This document shows, piece after piece, positions 49,804-60,850 of a stretch of DNA of 64,000 nucleotides. A program made the translations under genes and the position numbers. Numbering within the stretch: the stretch's first letter is position 1; every line of letters begins with the position of its first letter. The DNA comes from Casuarina equisetifolia (taxonomy: Eukaryota > Streptophyta > Magnoliopsida > Fagales > Casuarinaceae), in contig CM052356.1 of NCBI GenBank assembly GCA_028551475.1, positions 11,931,884 to 11,995,883 of the forward strand, read 5' to 3'. The notes below the pieces were generated by a model. It saw only the letters and a list, made by a program, of their open reading frames with translations. It was not told the origin of the DNA and did not search any database.

Positions 49804-50034
49804 TTATGCATACGCCAGGTAAAGAAGAGTACTTCCATAAAACTTATTAAATTCTTGGACGAATTTGTGGAACTGAGATGAGACCCAATATTGGCTAGCA
49901 TAAATTGATGGATCAATGTTAGTCATGCTGTCAAAGGTACTATTTCCATCCTCTGGAAGCTGCTTACACTGCTTTTGGTCCCCTTGCTCAAGTTGTGCCC
50001 TAGTGCAACACGCATATGGATCTTTCAACTCCAC
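49804..50034 (-). other. Possible isolated exon or gene relic, unrecognised
   Basis: A 76-codon minus-strand frame with non-repetitive, protein-like composition (including DPYACCTRAQLEQGD and YWVSSQFHKFVQEFNKFYG) stands out from the surrounding AT-rich DNA by its higher GC content. I do not recognise the family. No partner exons or promoter were found. It may be a gene fragment or chance. Confidence 0.2.
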
Positions 50035-50039
50035 ATAAA

Positions 50040-51200
50040 TTAGTTAATAGGCTAAGGTTTCATTTGTTAATGGAATTAAGGCAAATAGTTCCACCAACTA
50101 AAAAAGACGATGCACCACTATTCATAAATTTGGTAGTGCCCTTCCGTTAATTCTTTTGAGTTTCAACCTTGCAACCAGAAACCTAAAAACTTTGATTTCT
50201 CATAAGGTGCTGATCTAGTCTTGAAAGCAACATTTGTCAATCCCTAGTCCGCATAGTTTATGCTTTAGACTAAAACAATATTTAATCATCTTCAAGCTTC
50301 CAACTTTCAAACTACAGTTCAAGTTGAAATGCAGCTGCTTGCATCTCAATATAGAAGATTGGCTCTTTAGGAGTTGCTCTTTAGTAAATCTAAGTATCTT
50401 AATCATTCTTTCAAGGTAACTAATGGCAATTTCTTTCTAATTTTTCATATTCAATATAACTCAAAAACTAAATCAAAGGTTATAGGTTCCTTTTTTGTTT
50501 TTTGGAGTTTTAATCTTATTTTTGGCTATAGGACATTTGTTAAAAGATTTTTGAAAATAGTTGATTATCTTGAGAATTTGAAATTATGGAGCATTAAATA
50601 CTAAAAAGGTTTTAAGAGTATTTTCTTATTAGAAAAGCTTTCAACTCACATAAAGGGAGTCATAATATCTCATATTTTCAAAAATAATCAAATCATCTAT
50701 CAAGCTTAAAAGATATGTATAATAATTCGTTCGGTCTTGAGAATTTGGTAACAATTATTCAATTCTAATTGTATTTTTTTGGGGTTCAAAACTTTCAAAT
50801 TTTTTAGTGTGTAAAAAAAAAAAAAGGAAAGGAAAAAAATTCCTAACTATACTTTAAAAATAAATAAAAAATTGAAACATACATATTCTTCTTACAAATG
50901 GGGAATTTATTTTTCATATTTTAAAGTTCATATATGCTCTTATAAGTTATCTAGTTTATTTCTATTTGTTTCAACACCCGAATTTTAAGGTGTAAGTCAA
51001 ATATGAATATTAATAAAAGATTAAGTGTCGAGAGACACTGTGTACAGAATAGTTATGCAAAAAATAAAAAATAAAAGAAAAATTTTATGCTAAAATCAAT
51101 TTAAGTCCAAAATTTGTGTCCAAGTGCCGAATGAATCACATATATGGTTAATGATAGTCCAAATTCAAGATTTAGAAGCTCTCCGTTGTTTGTTCGTCCT
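50040..51200. other. AT-rich spacer, RPA32 upstream region
   Basis: Very AT-rich with A-runs. The last ~70 bp before 51239 are GC-richer and likely hold the RPA32 leader. No TATA box was confidently assigned. Confidence 0.5.
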
Positions 51201-51238
51201 TTAGCGCCTTTCCTCACCCCCAGAGACTAATAGAATCC

Positions 51239-51345
51239 ATGTACGGGAACCAATTCGATGGCGGTGCCGCCTTCTCCGGCGGCGGGTTCATGCCCTCTCA
51301 GGCGACCCAGGCCGCCGATAGCTCCTTCTCTTCGTCCAAGGCAAA

Positions 51346-51385
<40 letters not shown>

Positions 51386-54300
51386 CTTTTGTCTTTTCTT
51401 TACTTCTAACTAAACTATTGTTTGGTCTCCAAGGGAGACGCAAGAAAATGAAAATAATGGAAAATCAGTTTAACGGGGAGGAAATACTGGAATCTGCCAT
51501 TCCTTGCTCCCTTCGAGTATTGGTTTCAAATGGCATGTTAAAGGAGTGGAAAATATTATATTCTAATTTGCCGAAATGAGATATAGGGTTTTGTGTTTTA
51601 GTTGGGAAGTGGTTTCAGTAGTGTTTAATAGCAATGCTGGACTTTACCGAATGATTTTATTAGGCTTAGTTTTTGAGTAATCCTACTAGTTTCAGGTTTT
51701 GTTATTACCATGGTTTTCCTTAATTTTCTCGGTAGCCCATGGAAATTTTCTTTGTTAAAGGAATCGGACCTTTTAAATTCTACTCCATGCTTTGGATATA
51801 AACGTAGGCACACACATTGCATTGACCACTATTCAGTGAATTGTTTTGTTCTATCGTGCGCCAGTTAATTAATTGCAGCAAATGCTGAAAACATACCCTG
51901 TTATGTCTCACCAAATACGGAGGTTCAGGATTTTGTTTCTTTTCCATTGCAGAATCGTGATGTCCAGTCTTTGCTTCCACTTACTGTGAAGCAGATAAAA
52001 GACGCTTTTTTGACGAGTGATGATAAATCTAATTTTACCATTGACGGCGTTGACGTGAACAATGTTGGTTTCGCGAAACTTGACTTTGAATCTGTTTATT
52101 GGTTTCAGTTTCCTCTGATGTCGGGTCCGTTTTGAGTCTGAATTATGCGTAGGTGACGCTTGTGGGAATGGTGTGCAACAGAGCTGGAAGAATAACTGAT
52201 GTTACTTTTATACTTGATGATGGAACTGGAAGGATTGAGTGTAACAAATGGTGAATGTTTTTTAATTTTTTTTTCTTTCCAATTAGTTGTTATTTTATAC
52301 TAATTGCTCAGTTTTGCAACTTGATATGTCAATGATGGAGTTTTTCTTTTTCTTTCTTCCGCACATAGGGTTCAAGAATCTGTAGACTCAAATGAAGTTG
52401 AAGGGATCCTGTATGTTATATCCTCATTATGAAAGGAGTATACAGCTGTAGCTCTTATTTACACCTTATAATTTCAATATGTAGCTTTTGAAAATTGATA
52501 TTTACATAATTTATTTGGAACAAGTAGTTCTTTTACAGAAGTTATCTCATTTTTAAACTTTTTTTTGTCCTATTGGTCATCCGAGTACTACACCCATGGA
52601 GAGACCCAGCCCCCCACTTCTTTTCCCGAAGCCCCAAGAAGAAATTGATAAACTAAGTGTTTTTAGCTCCAAAGTTAGTCAAAGAAGTTGTTATTTTAAT
52701 TTTATTTTCTGACTTTTGCTTATGATTCTCCCTCAAAAGAAGAAAGATCAGTGCAGTCTGTCTCCCGTAAATTAAATTTCTGGTTGCACTACTGAATTGC
52801 ACTTTTCTTCAAACTGATATCAAGTGGTGAGCATTTTGATGGAAAGAAATGAAAACTCGAAAAGTCAATAATTGTTCAGAGTTAAAGGGTTCTCTAAACT
52901 TCCCAGTTTCTTCTTTTCTCCCGTTTTAAACCTCCTTAAACCAAGTGAATTATTTGGGAATAACTAGTCAACATTACATCGATTGCTATATAAAAATCTG
53001 TTTATTATCTGAGTCTTGTTGGAATCATATCTTTGACTTTAGGGATGGAATGTATGTTCGAGTCCATGGACACTTGAAAGGTTTCCTGGGAAAGCGAACC
53101 TTAAATATTTTCTCAGTAAGGTGCACAATCTACGTCATCTATTCTCTTGCATTATTGCTTTAATATTCATACATTAACAATGTAAAAATTGATGCGTTTT
53201 ATTCTTTTTTCATCATTGAAATTCGTGCCTTCTAATTTTATGAATTGATTATAAGCTGTTGGATAGGCCCAATTTTGTTCATAACTAGCTGAATGACTTG
53301 ATTGTTCATGAATTTTGTATCACCACTTCATCACAAGGAAAGTTGTGGAACTTCATTTACATGTACTCTTGTGCATGGAGAATTCCTGGAACCACTGGAG
53401 GTTGACATCAAAGGTTTCATGACGTAATTCATTGTGAACTTATTACAGATGGATAGAGAACCTACAGTTTCATGGTTCAAATATAACAATGAAAACTAAT
53501 TGTGAATATAACGATCATGGTGGGACACCTTTAGAATACACAAAACTATATTAGAATACTTTTTTTTTTGTACTTATCATAGTTTTAGTTACTCTACACT
53601 TTAGGCATCTAATGTCTAGCCTAATGGCATAGACATTTTGTACTTATCATAGTTTTAGTTACTCTACACTTTAGGCATCTAATGTCTAGCCTAATGGCAT
53701 AGACATTGAAATTTAACATCTAGCAGAACTCATAAGTGAAATTTAATACCAATAATAAGCTAAAATACTGAATAAGGGCCAGCCAGACTTAAGCTAATTA
53801 TGCAATGTTGTGAATAAGCTTCACATCATCTGACAGGTGCCAACTCCTAGTTCTGAAGTTGGAAGCATCTTTTCCATGCGTTTTATAATCATTAGAAGAG
53901 TGCTGCCACTTGAAAAGAGGGGTTCCCTAGATTGTGTTTATTTGTATCAAGTTTCAATTGAATCATGATTATAGTTTAGCTACATGGACAAAAGAGAAAC
54001 TCCCAACTGTTGTTGCCTTGTTGGCTTATTTCCTTCTTTTTCGTGTAAGTGACCTTGGAAATCTATGTCGGTTGTATGACTCAGATTCCATGAGAGTTCT
54101 CTATTACTTTTTGGTAACCAAGCTTGATGCTGCTTTCAGGCCTGTTACTGACTTTAATGAGGTTGTGAGCCACTTCATTGATTGTATATATGTCCATCTC
54201 TATAATACAAGGTTACAGGTATTGATCTAACTGTTACAAATGTCATTCACATTTGGCTTTCTGAATGGACTTAAGTTTTTTTTTTAATTGTTTTTTTATA

Positions 54301-55547
54301 ACTGGTTATTGTACTCCAGCATTCTGATGCTACTTGTATCTACAATTACAGAAGCCACAAGATGTTACCGTCCGGCAACAGATGGCAAATTCAAGTAGTA
54401 CTCCAATGAACACCTACCAAGCTGCTCAGCAGAATCAAGTAAAATCTGATTGGGAATTTGATTTTGGTGAAATTTTAATTAATATGCTTACTGATCTTTC
54501 ATTTTTCTTTGTCAGTTCTTTGGTCAATATAATGTTGACGGACAGAAGAACATTGAACAAATGGTCTTAGATTTTCTGCAGCTGCCTTCATCCAAGTAAG
54601 TGCTTCTCGTCTGGAAGGAAGCGTATGTTTTTCCTTTTGCCGTTCTTCCTAAGTGGGGTTAGACAATGAGTTTGTTAATTATCATTCTGGCTCTTATTGT
54701 ACTAACATGATCCCTTTGTTTTGCATTTTGGCGTATACATATTATGTATGGATGTATATTGGAAGAGGGTGGGTGGTTCTGCAGTTGCTGGTAGTTTTGT
54801 GTTTACAAAACGTGCGTGTAACACAAACGTTTTGAAAAGAATGGTTTTGTTTATTCAGGGCAATCTAGTTGGTCCTGTGGCTGCGCTAGTCACCGTCTAT
54901 TCAAGCAGCGATTCTTCCAGTTTGCTTGTGTTTAAGTGATGAGATTGCTTAGTCTGTCTTGTTATTTTTCTTTCTCATTATAAGAAGCAGTCATCTGGTA
55001 GTATCAATGATAAGGAAACTGATTAGCATAGGGCTGATTATGTGGAAATGTTTGTCACGAGTGAATTCATTACTCCGTACATCAGCAGTAAATTCACAGA
55101 AGTCACTCCCTCATGCCCTTTCACTCTTGCTTATTTCCAAGAAGGGTAACAAGGTCTGCATCTGCGTGCATGAATTATTTAGTGTACTGGTTCCTTCTGT
55201 TTCTGTTTGCGTTTTCAAGTTTTGTATCATATCTTACCTCCATAATGCTCTGCTTCACCCTGTGTAGTGTACTAGTACTGACGCCTTGATCTTTTTATAT
55301 CTCAGTGCGGATGAAAAGGGGGTACACCTTGATGTTATTGCCCAACAACTAAGAGTTTCAAGGGATAAGCTTATGTATCTCCCTTTCTCTTCTCTCTCTC
55401 ATTCTCTCTGTCAGGTATTGAAACAGAAATATCTAAACACTAAATTTCATGGCTTTTTACAGGTTAGCTATTCAAAATCTCGTAGAGGAAGGCTTGATTT
55501 ACTCTACAACCGATGACTTTCACTTTAAGTCAACTATCAATGGTTGA
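51239..55547 (+). CDS. RPA2: Replication protein A 32-kDa subunit (RPA2)
   Basis: Ten exons: 51239-51340, 51953-52063, 52153-52250, 52369-52410, 53043-53120, 54140-54218, 54352-54438, 54516-54595, 55306-55374 and 55463-55547. The frame is continuous (831 nt, 276 aa). The N-terminus is MYGNQFDGGAAFSGGGFMPS, the Gly/Ser-rich phosphorylation region. The DBD-D OB-fold starts with LLPLTVKQI and includes DDGTGRIEC, MYVRVHGHLKGF, GKRTLNIFSVRPVTDFNEV and HFIDCIYVHLYNTRL. After a Gln/Ser linker, the C-terminal winged-helix (GVHLDVIAQQL to IYSTTDDFHFKSTING) mediates partner binding. RPA binds single-stranded DNA in replication, repair and recombination. Intron 1 appears to start with GC rather than GT. 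All other introns are GT-AG. The first ATG is used; it begins the family's MY-QFD motif. Confidence 0.95.
51349..51382. repeat. (CT)n microsatellite at start of RPA2 intron 1
   Basis: About 16 CT units, beginning 8 bp after the proposed intron start. Confidence 0.9.
53568..53707. repeat. Perfect 70-bp tandem duplication in RPA2 intron 5
   Basis: 53568-53637 and 53638-53707 are identical over 70 bp, beginning ttgtacttatcatag and ending catagacatt. The absence of any mismatch suggests a recent duplication, or an assembly artefact. Confidence 0.95.
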
Positions 55548-56660
55548 AATTTCATGTATAAGCTTTGCACATCAGGAAACTCTTTGTTTCAGTTGGGTAT
55601 GGGATCTCTCTCTTCCTCTCTCTCTCTCTCTCTCTATTGCTCCACGTGTATGTTTTTTTTCTTTTTCTTTTTTCTTTTCCCCGTGTGTGTTCTGTTTTTG
55701 GTAAATGCCCCAATCTTCATTAGACTATGGCTTAATGTTTTTTGGCCAGTGATATTTTGTGCAAAATGACGGTATGCCCAATTAGTCTCTAGTTCATTTC
55801 ATTTAAATAATTTTTTGGCCTTACTGTTGCAAAACTCTTTGCTTCTGTAGTAGCTTAGTATCCTATCATAATTGGGTGTAGAGACAAATCAGTACCTCTG
55901 TAGGAGCTGAGCTCTGACGCCGTTAGTACCATAACATTTACATATGATCTTCAAATGGCGAGCCAAAAACAAGCCTCTTGCTGACGAGAAATTTGTGAGA
56001 ACATTTATTAGAATGTAAGATTAAAAGCTGTCCATATCAAGGCTAAGCAGAAAAAGACTCCAGATGTATGACTTCCGAATTTGGAGCTCAGTCGATCGCT
56101 GGTTACTACTGCTTTGACCAACCTCAAAAGCAACATTCCGGCGGCCAAAAAGTTTACGCTTCTGTGAGAAAGTGCCATCTTAGCTGGATACCTGTTCAGT
56201 GTTCGGCAAATGCAAAATGATACTGCTCCTTGAACTAGTTAGTTCATCAGTGCGCGCACGCACCAAAACAGGCACCTCTGCATTTGAGAGCTTTGGAATC
56301 CTTTTTTCAATTGCAACTAATTGCCTTCGGCGGTCTGATTTAGTGCTTAACAATCGTTTTTTGAGTAGACATAAGTCGCTGTGGCTGGTCGGTATTTATA
56401 GTATCAGACAGTAATTTAGGCTGTGACGTTCAGAGGAGCGTACGATCATTTTTGCAAGGTTTAGTATCTCGACGGCTCTTGCGCGAGGAAGCTAGTGTGA
56501 TCTACTAAAAGTACGATGTCAATACGCAGTCATCCAGTTTATAATTATTTATACTTACAAATCGACGATAGAGTTCAACTTAATCCTTAATCCTTCTTAC
56601 CCATTCAACAGTATTCTTGCTGTGCAGTTACATTTCCTGCATCCTCCCTGAATCTGCAAA
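55548..56660. other. RPA2 3' flank; no gene identified
   Basis: A TC microsatellite lies at 55614-55636, followed by poly-T. The region 56050-56480 is GC-richer than its surroundings. One frame stays open for about 50 codons (56068-56220), but no family is recognised and no partner exon is evident. Confidence 0.4.
55614..55636. repeat. (TC)n microsatellite
   Basis: About eleven consecutive TC units in a broader pyrimidine-rich tract, downstream of RPA2. Confidence 0.85.
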
Positions 56661-56667
56661 GCATATT

Positions 56668-57403
56668 GTTATGGGCTTGGAATTCCAACCCAAAAGACGA
56701 GCCTAATAGGTGAAGTTATTAAACTTTTTATAAATCTAAGACCTTTTACTTGCTATTCTAATGTGGACAATGCCCTCCATATTTTTGGAGCGTGTCATCT
56801 TAAAACGTGATATTCTTCTTTTACTCAAATTGATATCATCCTTGGTCATGTACTTTTGATGTAAATGTCATTCTAGCAGTTGGATACCCCTTTGCCTACC
56901 CATCTCTAGGTGGTTGGTGCTGGCATTAAAAATGAGTTGTGGATCTTTGATACCACTTTGTAATGAGCTGCGAATTTTAACTTAAAAAACTAACTTATTA
57001 AGTAGAGTTGCTAAGTTCTTTATAAACTCAAGACCTCTCATATGCTTTTTCAGTATAGGACAATATTCTCTATATTCTCTATTTTGAAAAGTTTCATTTT
57101 GAAATATGACATTCTCCTTTACTTAAATTTATGTTGTCCTTAATGTGACCATGTACTTCCAATGTGACAGTCATTCCAACAATTGGGTGGTCCCCTACCT
57201 ATCTAACTCTAGTGCTTAGCATTGGCATTGAAAAGACATTATGAGTTGGCTTTAATATTATTTCGTCATGAGTTTGAAATTCTAACAAAAAAGAATTAGT
57301 CTATCAGATGAAGTTAACCAAACCTCTTATAAATCCAAGAGTTTTTACTTGCATTTATAATGAAGGACAATATCCTTTTATTTAGAGTGTTCCATTTCGA
57401 ATC
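56668..57403 (-). repeat. TRIM-like tandem array (LTR - PBS - LTR - partial LTR)
   Basis: Three diverged copies of a ~290-bp unit lie head to tail: about 56668-56955, 56956-57262 and 57263-57403 (truncated). Shared plus-strand landmarks are 'cttataaatcCaAgA' (57328 region, 'tttataaatctaagacc' at 56730, 'tttataaactcaagacc' at 57022), 'ggacaatat/gccct' and 'tagtgcttagcattggcatt'/'ggttggtgctggcatt'. At the unit junction the minus strand has TGGTATCAAAGATC (56942-56955), a tRNA-Met primer-binding-type sequence; the second junction is more decayed. Short LTR-like units separated by little more than a PBS are the layout of terminal-repeat retrotransposons in miniature. No coding capacity is seen. 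Confidence 0.6.
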
Positions 57404-57822
57404 ATGAGATGCGTGAACTTGGACAATAAAATAATTGGAAACACTTGGTTTGAAAAGCCTGGCGTTGCGAGTTCTTCCGAGTCACCGATCTCGCCACAGC
57501 TCCTGGTCGCTCAAGCAGCTGATGCACTCTGGAGATGGCACGTGCTGGACAGGTAACCTGCTTGATTACCGCTACTACGTTTTTATTTGCCTATTTATTA
57601 TTATTATTATTTTTTTTTTTAAGAAAAGCGAGCTCACGGAAATGAGTTAATGCCGAAAAATAACAAACGAGCATGACTTTTTCGAGCAGTGAATGGAAAA
57701 GGCCTTCACAAAAGACGGAGCAAATGCGGGATTTGTGGAGTTCGGTCGGGTCATGGCTGCCCCAAAACATTTCAGAAATCCTTAAGCATTTTTTACGGCG
57801 GGAATTGAAGGGATATTATTAA
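57404..57822 (+). CDS. Unidentified two-exon coding tail (partial gene?)
   Basis: Exon A runs from ATG 57404 (or an unknown upstream acceptor) to 57552, ending at donor GTAACC. Exon B is 57690-57822, after acceptor TTCGAGCAG, with stop TAA. Joined, they keep one frame for 93 codons, including 44 codons of exon B opened only by this splice phase. The peptide has NTWFEKPG, then LLVAQAADALWRWHVLD in exon A, and MRDLWSSVGSWLPQNI plus LKHFLRRELKGYY at the C-terminus. It is GC-richer than its flanks. I do not recognise the family. The left edge coincides with the end of the TRIM-like array, so it may be a gene truncated by that insertion, or the 3' end of a longer gene. The ATG may not be the true start. 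Confidence 0.45.
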
Positions 57823-58241
57823 AACCGTATCATGCTATTTTCGTTTTTGAGCACTATTGATGACCAATCTATGCTTTTATTTTTTGAGAAATTCTTTTTT
57901 ATCAAAATCAAAAAGCAAAAGGAAGTCAACCTTAACTTCGACAGTAAAAACATCTTGGCAGTGAGGAAAAAATGTATATGATTTTTGGTTTTTGACTCTC
58001 GTTTTGCCAAACTATTTCATTATTTGTACCAAAAAAGAATTAATGATATGTTATAATAAGAAAATTGTTTTCTATTTCTAAAACATTGTTGAATCTCAAT
58101 TGTTGAAAAATTAAGGCAATAATTTACCTAAGAAGAGGTATTGAGATTGATAAAAGATGTTTTACTATTTAAACAATGGGGTGATTTTGGTGATTTGTTA
58201 CTTTTAAACTAACATCAAGGATGAATAATGTTTCTGTTACA
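57823..58241. other. AT-rich spacer
   Basis: Nothing is identified other than the 3' flank of the two-exon tail. Poly-A-rich and T-rich stretches are present. Confidence 0.5.
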
Positions 58242-58551
58242 TGCTGGGTCAAAGGACCTTTTCACTAGTCGGGTAAAAGGCTGGATATCAAGGAACCACG
58301 GTTTGTGGGTATTTTTCTTTCCTATTATGTTGGTTAATAAGAGAGAGAGAAGAGAAGTGGGCGTAAAAGTAGATAATTTTGACAGTTTTTCTTATAGGGG
58401 AAAACAACCTCTTACAAGAACTTGGATTTACAAAAGTTGCCTATCCCAAGCGATAAGACCGATACTTATACCCTTGTGCCCCTCCTATTTACTATGTGGC
58501 TTCAGTACCATATCATATCTTTGGTTTCATGATTCCTTATACAAAAGACCA
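58242..58551 (-). repeat. 3' LTR of second gypsy element
   Basis: Direct-repeat partner of 62794-62930, sharing for example 'ggtaaaaggctggatatc' (plus strand). The high-coordinate end is estimated from a preceding GGGGAGGA polypurine tract. Confidence 0.7.
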
Positions 58552-58893
58552 CGTCCTCCCCTTAATCTTAATTAATGAAGTTGCTTAAGTCTTACTCCTA
58601 CTTCAGACCTTCCCTCCTTACTGCTTAATGGTGACAAGACCTCCCTTTCAACGTGGCCTAGCAACACTATCTTGTCCTAACTTTTCCAAAGGAGGACCTA
58701 TGGCCTTATGTGTGCTAACTCAGCGCCCTTCTACCTTGGCACATAATAGATCATCCCTCTTATCATCAACCTTGTTTGCAAGGTTGAATTGTGGGAAGTC
58801 CTTTTGCAAATGGGTCTTATCTACCTAGGTAACATCCTTACTTTCTTGCCCGCTCCACTGGACTAAAATTTGTGGCCACTTTTTGAGAATCTG

Positions 58894-59151
58894 TTATTCT
58901 AAAACAACCTCTAGGGGAACTTGCCATCCTGCTCCATCAGCTCCAAGTCGTGGCAATGTATCAAGGAATCTTGCCTTGAGGGAAAGGAATTTCTTCAATT
59001 GGGAGAAATGCACAATCAGATGAATTCTACTCTCAGTTGGCAGCTTTACTTTGTAGGCTACAACACCCACCTTCCCAACAATTTTGTATGGACCATAAAA
59101 TCTAGGAGACAATTTAAGGCTGAGAACATTTTCATAGAACACTCGTGCCAC
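58894..59151 (-). pseudogene. gypsy integrase C-terminal region
   Basis: The minus-strand reading has LSPRFYGPYKIVGKVGVVAYKVKLP, then RIHLIVHFSQLKKF, the L-x-P-R-F-x-G-P-Y-x-I / V-A-Y-x-L-x-L-P / H-x-V-F-H-V-S-Q-L-K signature of plant gypsy pol. Confidence 0.85.
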
Positions 59152-59288
59152 CGTTGCTACAGTATACAGGTGGTTGATGGGAATAAACCAAGCGTACTTA
59201 GATAGTTAATCTATTACCATAAGAATGAAGTTCTTGTCATGTAAGGGAAAAGTCCTTTCACGAAGTCCATTGAAATATCTTCCCAAAC

Positions 59289-59861
59289 CTAATTTGGGAT
59301 GGGTAACGAACTGAGTAATCTCGTGGGGTAACGTGTTTCCCCCTTTTGAACTTGACAAACTTCATAAGTCCAAACACAATCAAGGACATCTTCTTCAAGG
59401 CCTTCCAAAAGAATATTGCCAATACTCTTTGTATTTTTTATGGAATCCTTCATGGTAGCTCCCATGGACCTCCTGTAGGATAACCGATACCAATGGAGAA
59501 TGCTTAGGGAGAAAAATCTATCCCTTAAAGAACACCATTGCATTTCGAACCTCCCAAGGAGTTTTAAGTTCCATTGTTTAACCTTTTGAGCTATTTCTTG
59601 TAACTTTGTGTTGGTTGCATTTTCTTCTTGGATTAGAGCTAACCAATTGGGTGTAGGCCCAGATATAACCCATAGTTGAATTAGATTGGGGTTTGTATGA
59701 GCATTTTCTTCCAATAGACTCATTGTTTTGTCCTTTTCCTGCTCCTGCTCAACTTGTCTTGAGAGGGCATTAGCAACCTTATTCTTGCTGCATGGTTGGT
59801 ATTTGATAACAAATTTGAATTCCATCAATTTGTGGAGCCACCGTTGCTGTGTCGGGGTCAA
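59289..59861 (-). pseudogene. gypsy RNase H C-terminal part and integrase zinc-finger region
   Basis: It begins with T-P-T-Q-Q-R-W-L-H-K-L-M-E-F and KNKVANALSRQ, the end of RNase H. Then come a variable linker and a decayed H2C2 region (SMGATMKDSIKNTKS; C-x-x-C replaced by CQVQKGE). A continuous frame of 190 codons remains, though catalytic segments are mutated. Confidence 0.8.
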
Positions 59862-60074
59862 GATCTTCTATTCTCAAAAGAATTTCATGCTCATGTGGTC
59901 ACTTCAAACAACAAACCTTTTCCCAAAAGATAATGCCTCCAATTTTTCACCACTAAGACTAAGGCTAGAAGCTCTTTTTCATAGGTATACAAAGAGTGAT
60001 TCTTCCCATTGATAGCCTTACTAAAGTAAGATAGGGGACAACCATTTTGAGAAAGTATTGCCCTTACTCCCAAA

Positions 60075-60329
60075 TTATAGGCATCTCAATCTACAATAAA
60101 TTCTTGAAAAAATTGGTAAAGCTAGAACATAGGCTCTAGTCATTACCTCTTTCAAGTGTTCGAAAGCTACTTTTGCCATGGAGCTCCATTTGAAAGCCTC
60201 TTTTTTTAAAAGGTCTGTTAAAGGTGCCGCAATGGCCCCATATCCCTTAATGAAATGGCGATAGTATCGTGAAAGTCCTAGAAACCCCCTCAAAGCCTTT
60301 ATTAACTTAGGTCTCAACCAATCTTGCAT
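60075..60329 (-). pseudogene. gypsy RT thumb region
   Basis: The minus-strand reading has the LRGFLGLSRYYRHFIKGYGAIAAPLTDLLKK segment (given here in parts: LRGFLGLSRYYRHFI, then APLTDLLKKEAF), followed by ALPIF before the RNase H start. Confidence 0.85.
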
Positions 60330-60479
60330 TACTTTAACTTTCTCCTAGTCTACTGACAGACCATTGGCCCCCATGACATGCCTCAAGAATTTGATTTAAC
60401 TTTAGCCAAACTCACATTTTTGGTGTTTTGCAAATAATTGGTGAGCTTGGAGAACTTCCAGCACCTTTTTAACATGCTC

Positions 60480-60850
60480 TTCATACTCCTGCAGGGACTT
60501 ATTGAACACTAGTATATCATCAAAAAAGACAATTACAAACCATCAGAGGAATGGCCAAAATACTTTATTCATTAACACCTGAAATATGGCTAGTGTGTTA
60601 CACAAACCGAACGACATTACAAGAAATTCATAATGGCCGAATGGTGTATGAAAGGTTGTCTTCTCTATCTCTTCTACTGTCATCCTTACTTGATGGAACC
60701 CAACTCTAAGGTCGAGCTTGGTAAAGATTTGTGCTCCTTCTAACTTGTCAATTAACTTGTTGATTGTGGGGAATGGGTAGTTGTCTTTTATCATCACCCA
60801 ATTAAAGGATTGATAATCAACACAGAGTCACCACATCCCATCGAATTTGC
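60480..60850 (-). pseudogene. gypsy reverse transcriptase (FFDD kept)
   Basis: DNYPFPTINKLIDKLEGA, FTKLDLRVGFHQVRM and KTTFHTPFGHYEFLVMSFG are encoded at 60797-60600. After a frame change, VFFDDILVF lies at about 60525-60500. The catalytic Asp pair is unchanged, unlike the two other RT remnants on either side of the VDAC locus. Confidence 0.85.

Noticed and set aside
56068..56220. Open ~50-codon plus-strand stretch as an upstream exon of the 57.4-kb gene
   Set aside because: No recognised family, and no donor compatible in phase with exon A was found. Possible but unsupported.
57706..57770. Reading with C-x-x-C and H...C resembling a zinc knuckle
   Set aside because: It is in a different frame from the spliced exon B reading, has the wrong Cys/His spacing, and reaches a stop soon after.
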